DNA of 25,579 bases from a virus: positions 1-25,579 of IMG/VR virus record IMGVR_UViG_3300020473_001135; one strand, 5' to 3'. The notes below the pieces were generated by a model. That model made no database searches. It was not told the origin of the DNA and saw nothing but the letters and a program-made list of their open reading frames with translations. Shown one piece after another: positions 1 to 8,285 of the stretch. The translations under genes and the position numbers were made by a program. Position 1 is the first letter of the stretch. Each line of letters begins with the position of its first letter.

Positions 1-1
1 A

Positions 2-40
2 AAATTACCTTTAGGTAGATCAAAGAAGATAGGAAAGTAG
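2..40 (+). CDS. 3' end of a gene truncated by the window edge
   Basis: The frame open from base 2 reads a short lysine/arginine-rich tail (KLPLGRSKKIGK) and stops at TAG 38-40. The other two forward frames close by bases 18 and 32. The stop lies one base before a GTG that could start the next ORF, as expected in a tightly packed phage operon. Too little is visible to assign a function; it could also be chance reading frame. Confidence 0.3.
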   Translation, partial: KLPLGRSKKIGK

Positions 41-41
41 A

Positions 42-191
42 GTGAGAGTAAGTCAAAACCCGTTAGTCAGATTACTTGCTAGATTAAGAATGCTTTATGC
101 AGATATCAGAGGACATCATGGTAAAAAATGGAACTATGAGCCATCTGAACACTACATGGGCGGACCTAGTAAAAAAAATAAAGGCAAATAA
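42..191 (+). CDS. Small basic protein upstream of bL12
   Basis: An open frame of 49 codons runs from GTG at 42 (AGGA-type ribosome site about 6 bases upstream) to TAA at 189-191. The stop overlaps the bL12 ATG at 191, suggesting translational coupling. The product is strongly basic: an arginine/leucine-rich helix-like first half, an aromatic segment (KKWNYEPSEHYMGG) and a lysine-rich end. An internal ATG at 90 would give a 33-residue form. I do not recognise the family. The basic character and the bL12 neighbour would fit an RNA- or ribosome-associated peptide, but that is inference only. Confidence 0.42.
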   Translation: MRVSQNPLVRLLARLRMLYADIRGHHGKKWNYEPSEHYMGGPSKKNKGK

Positions 192-553
192 TGGCCGATA
201 TAAACACACTGGTTAAAGAATTAGGACAATTAACTGTGCTAGAAGCACTAGAGTTGTCTAAAAAATTATCTAAGGAATGGAACATAGACTTGGATAGCCT
301 ACAGGCCGCTCCTGCTCAAGCATCTGCACCTGTAGTTGAAAAGTCAACTGCTACTGTTACACTTACAGGTTTTGGCGATAAAAAAATAAATGTTCTTAAA
401 AAAGTCAAAGAAATAATGGGACTAGGTTTAATGGAGGCAAAACAATTTGTCGAAGCATTACCAAAAGCAGTTGTAGAAGAAGTTGAAAAAGAACAAGCAG
501 AAAAAGTTAAAAAAGATTTGGAAGAAGCAGGCGGAACTGTAACTTTAACTTAA
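191..553 (+). CDS. rplL: Ribosomal protein bL12 (L7/L12), phage-encoded
   Basis: This is a 120-residue complete bL12, the dimeric stalk protein of the large ribosomal subunit that recruits translational GTPases. The N-terminal dimerisation domain covers about residues 1-33 and its LTVLEALELSKKL pattern resembles alphaproteobacterial L7/L12. An alanine/proline-rich hinge follows at about 36-50. The C-terminal factor-binding domain (about 52-120) keeps KKINVLKKVKEIMGLGL-EAK and the closing EEAGGTVTL. Its length matches cellular bL12, so it is not a remnant. It is the last gene of a plus-strand operon and overlaps the convergent gene by 9 bases. bL12 is among the ribosomal proteins known from viral genomes. 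Incorporation into host ribosomes is inferred. Confidence 0.95.
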   Translation: MADINTLVKELGQLTVLEALELSKKLSKEWNIDLDSLQAAPAQASAPVVEKSTATVTLTGFGDKKINVLKKVKEIMGLGLMEAKQFVEALPKAVVEEVEKEQAEKVKKDLEEAGGTVTLT

Positions 554-1852
554 AGTATTAGAGTCTTCATTAAAATCAATAGCATCAGCAATTACTTGTC
601 TATCATGTGCATTAAGGTTATTAAGTAATCTTTCGCTTTGATTGTATACTGTACCGTCAGTTCTGATACTCAATTGTTCACAACACTTTTTAATGATTTG
701 TTCTTCTGTTAATTTGGCAAACCCTGCCGTATTAATTCTATTATTTTTTATTGCTTTGTTAGACACTGCTACAATGTCTATATGATCTAATACATCTGGT
801 AATCCTTTTTCTCTTAAAATTTGTTCTATTATAGATGCTTTGTCTGAATCAGTGGTTGTATCGTATTTAGGATTTAAAAAATCTAGATTTTTTTCATAGT
901 CGTTAAAATAAGTTTGCCAACTTGTATTCTGTGCTACTCTTGACATTAGTTTTCTTAATTCAGTATCTTCAGCCAACGTTGCATATGCAGTATTGTCTGT
1001 TAATGAGTCAAGATACGTTCTTATGCCAGATAGGTTAGAGATTTCTAAAAGTCTTTGGTTTTCAATTTCTTCTCTAATGGCGGTCAAGATAGTGGCTTGG
1101 TTTGATCCTGACGATATAGTTCGATCTCCTGGAAGAGCGGCTACTCGATTGTGTAAGTTGGCCATGTTACCCGCGGCTGTGTTTACCGCATTGTCGAGAG
1201 AGGTCTGGAAGTCTGTGGAGTCTGCAACTAGAGAATTCAAAAAAGTGACCAACGCATTATTTGAAAATCTCACCGCCGCTGTGGCAGTGGCTAGAGCACT
1301 GATTCTTCTCGAATTTGTGTCTATTAGTTCTAATGTTTGTTTTAATCTTGTGAACACAGGTGCTGAACTGTCTTCGGTTTCTAAAAATTTATTATTAATA
1401 CTACCAAAATGGTCATTAACATCTCTATTTTTTTCTGATGCAGGTACTCCGTATAAATCTGGTATTGTATTTTGAATAGTTTGTACTGATTGTAATAATT
1501 CAAGGAAAGTACCTTGTCCTTGGTCTTCAGGTGTACCTGTGATTGTAGAATCACCCGGAATGATAGAACCATCTAGTATAGTATCTGTATGTCTAATTAC
1601 ATCGTTAAGATAACGTCCAATTTGTAGATGAGGCTGTGCGTTATATAAAGTTTCTAGTGCATCGTTTTTTTGTGTTGTAGTTAATACGGTATTATCGTGT
1701 ATTGCTGTGTCCATATCAAATGCAGATTTGATCCACAAATAGCCATCGTCCTTATCAACATTTTTAATTTCATTAATTGCATTCTCTAAAGCCTGATTAG
1801 AAAAGTTTGGACTGGATTCAACAACTGATTTAAGACCTTTATTAACTGTCAT
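545..1852 (-). CDS. Putative virion (tail/baseplate-associated) protein
   Basis: This 435-residue protein is rich in Asn, Thr, Asp and Ser, with long helical, coiled-coil-like stretches (for example around residues 155-290) and no signal peptide or membrane segment. I do not recognise the family. The start has a good ribosome site (AGGA, 6-7 bases before ATG). It lies three bases downstream of the PAAR spike-tip gene on the same strand, so both are probably on one late transcript. Composition and neighbour suggest a tail or baseplate component. A 160-residue frame on the other strand (993-1475) is its shadow. The 3' end overlaps bL12 by 9 bases, tail to tail. Confidence 0.7.
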   Translation of the reverse strand: MTVNKGLKSVVESSPNFSNQALENAINEIKNVDKDDGYLWIKSAFDMDTAIHDNTVLTTTQKNDALETLYNAQPHLQIGRYLNDVIRHTDTILDGSIIPGDSTITGTPEDQGQGTFLELLQSVQTIQNTIPDLYGVPASEKNRDVNDHFGSINNKFLETEDSSAPVFTRLKQTLELIDTNSRRISALATATAAVRFSNNALVTFLNSLVADSTDFQTSLDNAVNTAAGNMANLHNRVAALPGDRTISSGSNQATILTAIREEIENQRLLEISNLSGIRTYLDSLTDNTAYATLAEDTELRKLMSRVAQNTSWQTYFNDYEKNLDFLNPKYDTTTDSDKASIIEQILREKGLPDVLDHIDIVAVSNKAIKNNRINTAGFAKLTEEQIIKKCCEQLSIRTDGTVYNQSERLLNNLNAHDRQVIADAIDFNEDSNTLS

Positions 1853-1855
1853 GAC

Positions 1856-2170
1856 TTATCCTGCAAACACATTACGTGATCCTTGTACCATATGTTTCAT
1901 ATCAAAAGAATCACGAACTCTGCCAACTCCTATTCCGTAAATGAAAACTGTTCGAGAACCTTTATTAAGTTTTGCACTGTGAGGTTTACAACAAGGCCTC
2001 TTGCCACACATTCTTAATATGGTATGTCGACCTGCTCTATCGCCTCTTCTGGCAATTGGCTTACCATTAGCAAACACTCTTCTCTGGCTGGCTATAACCG
2101 GAGCCTTACTGTCACACTTGTGACCTGTTCTTCCTATATCTCTGTGTCTACATATTCCTCGTGCTGGCAT
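1856..2170 (-). CDS. PAAR-motif spike tip protein
   Basis: This 104-residue protein shows the features of PAAR-family tips, the small conical proteins that sharpen the central spike of contractile tails: an opening MPARGICRHRDIGRTGHKC, the internal strand VFANGKPIARRGDRAGRH, several Cys/His residues in the middle (CGKRPCCKPH) that could bind the metal, and the closing repeat QGSRNVFAG. In T4 the equivalent role is played by gp5.4. A consensus late octamer TATAAATA lies five bases before its ATG. The product is expected at the tip of the tail tube spike, contacting the host envelope. The neighbouring 435-residue protein is probably co-transcribed. Confidence 0.85.
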   Translation of the reverse strand: MPARGICRHRDIGRTGHKCDSKAPVIASQRRVFANGKPIARRGDRAGRHTILRMCGKRPCCKPHSAKLNKGSRTVFIYGIGVGRVRDSFDMKHMVQGSRNVFAG

Positions 2171-2175
2171 AACAG

Positions 2176-2183
2176 TATTTATA
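2176..2183 (-). promoter_or_regulatory. T4-type late promoter octamer (PAAR gene)
   Basis: Minus strand TATAAATA, identical to the T4 late consensus. Only 5 bases separate it from the ATG at 2170, so a start site 5-7 bases downstream would fall on the start codon. Confidence 0.75.
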
Positions 2184-2203
2184 GTAGTAGAAAACGGCTG
2201 TTA

Positions 2204-3304
2204 TTATAACTTAAATTTAGAGAATTGACCTTTTTTAACGTCTTGTTTTATACCACCAACAATGTATGATTCTACTTCTGTTTCTTGTGGTGCTACTTGC
2301 ATACCTTTAGATGATAGCCAATGTTGTGTCCATGGTAGTGGATTTTGTGTTGCTGGAATGTCATACAATGGATCAAAGCCTAATGCTCTCAATCTTTTGT
2401 TTGCTATCCATTCTACATATGTTCCTAACAGTCTTTCGTTTAGTCCTATGATAGATCCATCTTTGAACAAGTGTTTTGCCCATGCTTTTTCTTCATCAAC
2501 ACAATCTTTAAACATTTGAATTACCATTTTATCTGTGCCTTTAATTGCTTTGGTCATTTCAGTATCATCACCTTTGTACCAATTTTTAATTACGTGTGTG
2601 GATAAGTTTAAGTGTGTTGCTTCATCTCTAGCAATTAACGAAAGTATTTTAGCAGAACCTTCCATAAGTTTAAGTTCTCCAAATGCAAAAGTACTAGCAA
2701 ACGAAACATAAAAACGTAAACCTTCTAACAAGTTTACAGTCATCATTGCAAGATATAATTGTTTTTTAAGTTCAATCATATCAACTTTCTTTCCTATTGC
2801 ATAGTCTTGAGCCATTTGTCCAAATTTGTTATAGTTGTCTGTAACTGATTTTGCTCTTTTTAATATTTCTTCATCATTTAATATTGTATCAAACACTTCA
2901 CTTGGATTAGAATAAACATTTTTAATAATGTGTGTGTAACTTCTAGAGTGTAGTGCTTCAAAAAAATCCCAAGTAACAATACAACCTTCAAGTTCTGGAT
3001 TAGAAACATAAGGTAAGAACATAAGACTTGGTCCTCTGCCTTGTACAGAATCTAACAGTGTTTGGTATTTTAAGTTTGATGTGAATATATGTTTTTGTTC
3101 TGGTCTAAATGTTTGATAATCACCTCTGTCTTTTTGTAGTGATACTTCTTCTGGTCTCCAAAAGTATCCTAACATAGTTTGATTTAACTTATCAAACTGT
3201 GGATATCTCATATTGTCGTATCTTTGTACTCCTCCATCTTCTCCAAAAAACATTGGTTGTTTTGTGAAGTCAACGACCTTCTGATTAAAAACTGTCTTTG
3301 TCAT
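2204..3304 (-). CDS. nrdB: Ribonucleotide reductase class Ia, beta subunit
   Basis: The 366-residue protein aligns by eye along its length with E. coli NrdB. It houses the diiron-tyrosyl radical cofactor that drives NDP reduction by NrdA. The metal ligands are all visible: Asp85, Glu116, His119, Glu194, Glu228 and His231. The radical tyrosine is Tyr123 in the HSRSYTH motif. The C-terminal tail ending FSKFKL corresponds to the segment that docks on NrdA. It begins 12 bases after the nrdA stop on the same strand, so the two are almost certainly co-transcribed. It serves deoxynucleotide supply for phage replication. No glutaredoxin or thioredoxin gene is seen nearby. Confidence 0.97.
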   Translation of the reverse strand: MTKTVFNQKVVDFTKQPMFFGEDGGVQRYDNMRYPQFDKLNQTMLGYFWRPEEVSLQKDRGDYQTFRPEQKHIFTSNLKYQTLLDSVQGRGPSLMFLPYVSNPELEGCIVTWDFFEALHSRSYTHIIKNVYSNPSEVFDTILNDEEILKRAKSVTDNYNKFGQMAQDYAIGKKVDMIELKKQLYLAMMTVNLLEGLRFYVSFASTFAFGELKLMEGSAKILSLIARDEATHLNLSTHVIKNWYKGDDTEMTKAIKGTDKMVIQMFKDCVDEEKAWAKHLFKDGSIIGLNERLLGTYVEWIANKRLRALGFDPLYDIPATQNPLPWTQHWLSSKGMQVAPQETEVESYIVGGIKQDVKKGQFSKFKL

Positions 3305-3316
3305 AATATAATTTTG

Positions 3317-5746
3317 TTAAATTGTGCAGGCTTCACACTCACCGTCTTCTTCTGCGGTAGTACTTACCTTGCTGTGTCCGTTTACAGTGCCATTAACAGG
3401 TTGTTCTGGCTCTAGTATAACGTCTTCTCCCTCGTCTTCTTCAACAACTGCACTTAATCCTGCTGGTTGTACTTCCTCTTCTTCACCTTTAAAGTCATAT
3501 GTATTTTGATAGTATGATGTTTTCCAACCAAGTTTATATGCTGTTAACATATCTTGAGCCATTGCAGATAGCGGTACTTCGTTGTTTTCATAGTGTAATG
3601 GATTGTAACTCCAGTTACCCGATATTGCTTGATCAAAATATTTTTGCATCATTGCAACAACATTAATATAACCTTCGTTGCTAGGCATATCCCATAACAA
3701 AGTATAATCATTTTTAAGTTTAGGATAACCTGGTGCAATTTGTTTCAGTGGACCTTTTTTAGATTTCTTAATTGATAGTAATGCTCTTGGTGGTTCAATT
3801 CCGTTTGTTTCGTTACTAACTACGGAAGAACTTTCACTTGGCATTTGTGCTGATAGTGTTGAATGTCTTAATCCATATTTGGCAATATCTTTTCTTAAAC
3901 TTTCCCAAGCCATTCTTTGTTTGTGTGGTACAATTTTATCAACTTCTTTTTTATAGTGATCAATTGGTAGTTGACCATCTGCATATTTTGTTCTATCAAA
4001 TCCTGTGCATTTTCCTTTTTCTTCTGCAAGATCACAACTTGCTCTCAATAAATGATATTGGAATGCTTCAGATAGTCTATCAACTAGTTCCCAAGCCTTT
4101 GGATCAGAATACTTAACACCGTTTTTTGCTAGATAATGTGCAAGTCCAATGTAACCAATACCTAAACTTCTTCTTGCTTTTGTAGAAACTTCTGCCGCTT
4201 TAACTGGATAGTCTTGATAATCAATAATTTGATCTAATGCTCTCACACTAAGATCACATAAGTTCTCTAGTTCACTTACATCTTTTAATGATCCAACATT
4301 AACAGCGGAAAGAATACAAAGTGCAATTTCTCCTTGGTCGTCATCTATGTGTTGTATTGGAACAGTAGGTAATGTAATTTCTTGACATAAGTTTGACATT
4401 GAAACTTTGTCTTTAAAAGACGAGTGTGAGTTACAGTGATCAATATTCATTATATAGATACGACCAGTTTCTGCTCTTTCTTTTAATAGTTCAAAAAATA
4501 AATCTTGTGCTTTTACTGTTTTTTTAGGAATCTTTTTGTCTGCTTCATATTTTTCATACAAGTCATCAAAGTCTTCTGTACCAAATGCATCATATAATCC
4601 TGGAGCAAGGTGCGGTGATATTAAACTAATATCTTCGTCGCTAATAAATCTTTCATAAAACAATTTAGAAATTTGTATTGAGTAATCCATTCGTCTTACT
4701 CTGTTGTCTTCTGTACCTTTGTTATTTTTTAAAACTAGAATGTCTTCTATTTCAGGATGCCATATTGGAAAGTGTACAGTTGCGTTTCCACCACGTACTC
4801 CATTTTGTGTGCAACATCTCACAGTTGATTCAAACTTTTTAAGGAATGGAATCACTCCTGTGTGTTGTACTTCACCACCTCTTATTCTAGAATTAATTCC
4901 TCTAATACGTCCTGCATTAATTCCTATACCTGCTCTTCTGGCAACATATAATCCAATTGCCATATCACTTGAAAAGATAGAAGGAAGTGTATCATCACTG
5001 TCAACAAGAACACAAGAAGCAAATTGTCTAATAGGTGTTCTTACTCCTGCCATAACCGGAGTTGGAATATTAATTTTGTGTAATGAAATTGCATCATAAT
5101 ATTTTTTAACATAACTCATTCTATTCTTTGCAGGATAATCTGCAAACAATGTTGCCGCAATCATCATGTACATATCTTGCGGTGTTTCATAAAGTTGTCC
5201 TGAACTTCTGTCTTGTACAAGATACTTGTCAACAACTTGTCTTAATCCTGAGTATGTAAAGTTTAAATCTCTGTCTCTTCGTATCCATGTGTTTAGTTTT
5301 TTAATATCTGTTTTAGTATATTTTTCTACAATGCCTTTATCGTAGACACCTAATCTAATATTTCTTAAAACTAATTTTAATAATGGAATGTATTCGTATT
5401 GTCCGTGTGCTTCTTTTCTTACGTCATAGGATAAAAGTCTTGCCGCGGCGTATTGATAGTTAGGATTTTCTAAAGTTATTAAATCATTTGCTGAACGTAC
5501 TAAAACGTTTTGAATATCTTTTGTAGTCATGCCATCATAAAATTGTATGTTGGCATTCATTTCAATCTGTGATGCTGAAACACCAGGCAAGTTTTCACAA
5601 GCCTCTTCAACTACGAAATGAATTTTATTAATGTCTAACGGTTCAAGCCTACCATCTCTTTTTTGTACTTTGATTCTAGAAGAGTTGGTGGTCGTCATGT
5701 GAGTTTTCGTTAGCCTCGTTTTGATTTTAGTTTTTATTGTATCCAT
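3317..5746 (-). CDS. nrdA: Ribonucleotide reductase class Ia, alpha subunit
   Basis: This 809-residue catalytic subunit converts ribonucleoside diphosphates to deoxy forms. An ATP-cone allosteric domain spans about residues 26-110. Active-site residues match E. coli NrdA: Cys245 and Cys477 (redox pair), Asn452, Cys454 (thiyl radical) and Glu456 in SNLCQE, and the radical-transfer pair Tyr745-Tyr746 in YYQNT. An acidic linker of about 50 residues leads to a C-terminal CEAC pair (Cys804, Cys807), the swinging arm re-reduced by thioredoxin or glutaredoxin. Homology starts around residue 24, so Met17 (ATG at 5698) may be the true start, particularly as the first ATG lies inside a GATAAATA box. 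Confidence 0.97.
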   Translation of the reverse strand: MDTIKTKIKTRLTKTHMTTTNSSRIKVQKRDGRLEPLDINKIHFVVEEACENLPGVSASQIEMNANIQFYDGMTTKDIQNVLVRSANDLITLENPNYQYAAARLLSYDVRKEAHGQYEYIPLLKLVLRNIRLGVYDKGIVEKYTKTDIKKLNTWIRRDRDLNFTYSGLRQVVDKYLVQDRSSGQLYETPQDMYMMIAATLFADYPAKNRMSYVKKYYDAISLHKINIPTPVMAGVRTPIRQFASCVLVDSDDTLPSIFSSDMAIGLYVARRAGIGINAGRIRGINSRIRGGEVQHTGVIPFLKKFESTVRCCTQNGVRGGNATVHFPIWHPEIEDILVLKNNKGTEDNRVRRMDYSIQISKLFYERFISDEDISLISPHLAPGLYDAFGTEDFDDLYEKYEADKKIPKKTVKAQDLFFELLKERAETGRIYIMNIDHCNSHSSFKDKVSMSNLCQEITLPTVPIQHIDDDQGEIALCILSAVNVGSLKDVSELENLCDLSVRALDQIIDYQDYPVKAAEVSTKARRSLGIGYIGLAHYLAKNGVKYSDPKAWELVDRLSEAFQYHLLRASCDLAEEKGKCTGFDRTKYADGQLPIDHYKKEVDKIVPHKQRMAWESLRKDIAKYGLRHSTLSAQMPSESSSVVSNETNGIEPPRALLSIKKSKKGPLKQIAPGYPKLKNDYTLLWDMPSNEGYINVVAMMQKYFDQAISGNWSYNPLHYENNEVPLSAMAQDMLTAYKLGWKTSYYQNTYDFKGEEEEVQPAGLSAVVEEDEGEDVILEPEQPVNGTVNGHSKVSTTAEEDGECEACTI

Positions 5747-5892
5747 ATTTATCTGTTTTCCGGTTTATAAGTTTTTTGTGCGTATTTTAAAATTTTTATC
5801 ATGGTTCGTAATCATCAAACTCGGTTATCGTTTGACTTTTTTATTATATGCTAATAATATGATAAAAAAAAGTTTTTGTCTACGGATTAATT

Positions 5893-5907
5893 ATCACAAC
5901 TTGTGAT
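5893..5907. repeat. Perfect 7-bp palindrome in the nrdA upstream region
   Basis: ATCACAACTTGTGAT: 7-base arms around one central base, one base after the stop codon of the tail-fibre gene. It lies in the 162-base gap 5747-5908, which is very AT-rich and otherwise holds only a weak TATAAT-like hexamer and GATAAATA (5746-5753) over the nrdA start. It could be an operator for nrdAB or a short transcript-end hairpin. It lacks an immediate U-run, so an intrinsic terminator is not convincing. Confidence 0.4.
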
Positions 5908-5908
5908 T

Positions 5909-7531
5909 TTATACTAGGATTTGAACTTGGTATTCCATCGTTGCGTCTGTGCTTGACGAAGATGTGGTTGTGTATTGTACTCTTATAGTGTCGTTACCAG
6001 CAGTTGAATCACCATCTGAAGTTTTTGCTGTCAGTGTTACACCAGCATCACCATTGGATTCTTCATAATCATCATTGTAAGATGCATATTCACCTGCGGC
6101 ACTTATAGTTAATATTCCTGTTCTATAATTTGTACCTCTGTTTATTTTGTAAGTAATTTTTACACCCTTATCATTTAGTCCAGGAAGGTATATTCCTGTA
6201 TCGGTGGCCGACGATGTGTTGTCTGATAAAGTAATTTGTTTAACTGCTTTTGTATGTAATCCTATTCCTTGTACTTCTGGTGGTGTGTTTGAAGGATCTG
6301 TTGAATCTCCAAAGTTAGTATCTCTTTGTGAAGTTCTTTCAAAAAAGTCTAGTATAGATGTACATTCGTCATTGTCAAATTGTATTACAGGAACTTCATT
6401 TATTGATTGAACACCTTCAAAATTATTTCCAACTGTCTCTGCATACCAGTTACCATATGAAACAATATTTCTTGGACCTACTCCTGAGTCAGCACCTGAT
6501 GCCGGTTTAACATAAATTGCTTGTTGTCCTATATCACTCCAACTTGATCCTGCAAAGTGTACACCTCTAGGACCTTTAGTTAATCCGTTTGTTGATCCGT
6601 CCATGGATTCACCAACCATTGCACCGTAATAAGAAGTTGCAAAATCACAATGAGAAAATCTCATATTTGTTACATCATATGATAGATCAACCAGTCTAGC
6701 AAATTTTGTAAATTGACATTGATCAAAAACTATATTTGAACAAGGTAGAGCAGTTGTTGATCTAACTGTTATACCTTTTGAATTTGATGCATCTGCACCA
6801 CCTGATGCATATGAACCTTGAAACTTACACTTATTAAAATACACATGAGTTGCATTATCAATTGATGCTCCACCATATGCAACTGTGTTTCTAAAAGTCA
6901 TGTTTTCTATTTGAATTTGTGTTGGAGTTGTTGCACTACTTCCACCAATGCTACCATAAGTTTGTCCGTCATCATCTTCAGTAACTATAACTGCATTGTT
7001 ACCTGAGTTTCTTATAATTGTTTTGTCTGGACCTTCACCTACTAAATGTGCGTAAGGTGGTATAGTTAATGCTGTACTAATTCTGTATATGCCTGCAGGA
7101 AAAAATAATATTCTTCTTGCTCTTGTATCATCTTGATCTGTGTCTGAATATAATTCGTCTAATGCTCTTTGTATTGCAGTTGCATCTGCTGTTGAATCAT
7201 CACCTACTGCACCAAAGGCTTTTACTGAAACATAATCATCTAATGTTGCTTGTAAAGTTCTTGAAACATCGCCTGATGCACCTGTTCCTACTGGTGTTGA
7301 ATCTCCCAAGTATCCTTTGTATGTGTATGATAGTGATGTTGTAAAACCTGCTGAGCCAGAAGTCATTATTTCTGTGTTGCCTACTGCTGGAGCACCGTCT
7401 GCCACAGTACCGTTTCCAATATAAAGTCTTTGATCGTCAACTACCCAGCCTAATTCTCCAGCGGCTAATTGTGGCAAATCAGTCTTTTTTCCACGTCTGT
7501 GTTGTATTCTTGATATCTGTACTATCGGCAT
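5909..7531 (-). CDS. Tail fibre: Mtd_N-like domain plus pectate-lyase-type beta-helix
   Basis: The 540-residue protein has a short N-terminal domain (about 1-55: ISRIQHRRGKKTDLP then AAGELGWVVDDQRLYIGNG) like the N-terminus of major tropism determinants and other phage fibres, which attaches to the baseplate. Residues about 100-330 match the pectate_lyase_3 type right-handed beta-helix opening (VKAFGAVGDDSTADATAIQRAL then RRILFFPAGIYRIS) followed by many short beta-rungs. The C-terminal 100 residues are Thr/Ser/Asp rich and may be the receptor-binding or trimerisation end. The enzyme residues of true lyases are not evident, so binding or depolymerising host surface glycan are both possible. 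An AATAAATA octamer precedes the start by 8 bases. Confidence 0.85.
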   Translation of the reverse strand: MPIVQISRIQHRRGKKTDLPQLAAGELGWVVDDQRLYIGNGTVADGAPAVGNTEIMTSGSAGFTTSLSYTYKGYLGDSTPVGTGASGDVSRTLQATLDDYVSVKAFGAVGDDSTADATAIQRALDELYSDTDQDDTRARRILFFPAGIYRISTALTIPPYAHLVGEGPDKTIIRNSGNNAVIVTEDDDGQTYGSIGGSSATTPTQIQIENMTFRNTVAYGGASIDNATHVYFNKCKFQGSYASGGADASNSKGITVRSTTALPCSNIVFDQCQFTKFARLVDLSYDVTNMRFSHCDFATSYYGAMVGESMDGSTNGLTKGPRGVHFAGSSWSDIGQQAIYVKPASGADSGVGPRNIVSYGNWYAETVGNNFEGVQSINEVPVIQFDNDECTSILDFFERTSQRDTNFGDSTDPSNTPPEVQGIGLHTKAVKQITLSDNTSSATDTGIYLPGLNDKGVKITYKINRGTNYRTGILTISAAGEYASYNDDYEESNGDAGVTLTAKTSDGDSTAGNDTIRVQYTTTSSSSTDATMEYQVQILV

Positions 7532-7539
7532 AATACAGT

Positions 7540-7547
7540 TATTTATT
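7540..7547 (-). promoter_or_regulatory. Late promoter octamer (tail fibre)
   Basis: Minus strand AATAAATA, followed by ACTG and 8 bases from the ATG at 7531. It overlaps the stop codon of the upstream nuclease gene. Confidence 0.6.
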
Positions 7548-8250
7548 AAAGGATAGACTTGTAGTATTGTTCTAATTTAGCATACCATTGTCCAACCCAA
7601 TGGTCGTAATTGTCTATTTCAAACGTTTGAAATTCGTTATTTTGTGTGCATATAAAAATCCTACCTGCACTTATTTGCGTGTCATAAAGTTTATTATGTG
7701 CTTCAGAATATGCAACTAATTGAAGATAATAGTCTTCAATCCACTCTTTCTTTTTTAATTTACGTGCTTGTTTAAAATCCATTATTGCTGGAGCACCTTT
7801 GTACACACCAACTAAATCTGTTGTACCTGCATACAGTTCAGGATAGTGTAATGAAACTTCAGAACCCCATACTTCACTTACATCTTTTAATCCGTTATCA
7901 ATAATAACATTAGCCATTGCGTGTGCTTTTTGATGTATAAGATTAGAACCAGGTTTTCTTTCAATACCTTTTACGTGTTTTTCTAATGAGCCGTGCATAA
8001 CTGTTCCTATGTTTGCAGACTCAGTTGCAATTTGTTGTGCTTTTTGTTCGCCTATTCTTTTCTTCCAGGCGTTTAAATGTGTCATATCTTTTGTAGCAGA
8101 TAGCACTGTGGTTACACTGGGCACTTGTCTACCATCTGGGGTTTCATAATGCCTTTTTCGATTTTTGGTAACTTTTTCTAGTTCCTCGTAAGGATATCTC
8201 TGTATGTAGGCAATGCCTTTACTTTTTAACACATCTTCGGTAATTTTCAT
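7546..8250 (-). CDS. PD-(D/E)XK exonuclease (MGME1/Cas4/RecB-like)
   Basis: This 234-residue protein has the motif order of the RecB/Cas4/MGME1 nuclease family: GTVMHGSLE with His86 and Glu90, Asp145 in AGTTDLVGVY, Asp158-Phe-Lys160 as the PD-(D/E)XK core, and Gln177 to Tyr181 (LQLVAY) as the QxxxY motif. The family cuts single-stranded DNA or DNA ends in recombination and replication, and similar proteins are common in marine T4-like phages. A perfect sigma70 promoter sits directly upstream, suggesting early expression, unlike its late-type neighbours. The ATG at 8250 overlaps the sequence TATAAATG; no other in-frame ATG is nearby. Confidence 0.88.
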   Translation of the reverse strand: MKITEDVLKSKGIAYIQRYPYEELEKVTKNRKRHYETPDGRQVPSVTTVLSATKDMTHLNAWKKRIGEQKAQQIATESANIGTVMHGSLEKHVKGIERKPGSNLIHQKAHAMANVIIDNGLKDVSEVWGSEVSLHYPELYAGTTDLVGVYKGAPAIMDFKQARKLKKKEWIEDYYLQLVAYSEAHNKLYDTQISAGRIFICTQNNEFQTFEIDNYDHWVGQWYAKLEQYYKSIL

Positions 8251-8256
8251 TTATAT

Positions 8257-8285
8257 ATTATAGTTTATGATATACTATCTGTCAA
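8257..8285 (-). promoter_or_regulatory. Perfect sigma70 consensus promoter
   Basis: Minus strand TTGACA (8280-8285), 17-base spacer, TATAAT (8257-8262). Only 6 bases lie between the -10 box and the nuclease ATG at 8250, so the transcript would be leaderless or nearly so. The -35 lies within the 3' end of the upstream radical SAM gene. Confidence 0.8.

Noticed and set aside
42-191. Reading the small basic ORF before bL12 as ribosomal protein bS21
   Set aside because: It has a YEPSE segment slightly like the bS21 YEKPSE motif, but the Arg-rich helix and spacing do not match well enough.
993-1475. 160-residue plus-strand open frame
   Set aside because: It lies wholly inside the minus-strand virion protein, has no ribosome site and reads as low-information Ser/Val/Leu sequence.
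5721-5906. Hydrophobic 61-residue plus-strand frame that looks like a membrane peptide
   Set aside because: T-rich DNA gives Phe/Leu/Ile by chance; it starts inside nrdA on the opposite strand and has no ribosome site.
5893-5907. Intrinsic terminator after the tail-fibre gene
   Set aside because: The stem is AT-rich with a one-base loop and no adjacent U-run, so folding and termination are unlikely.
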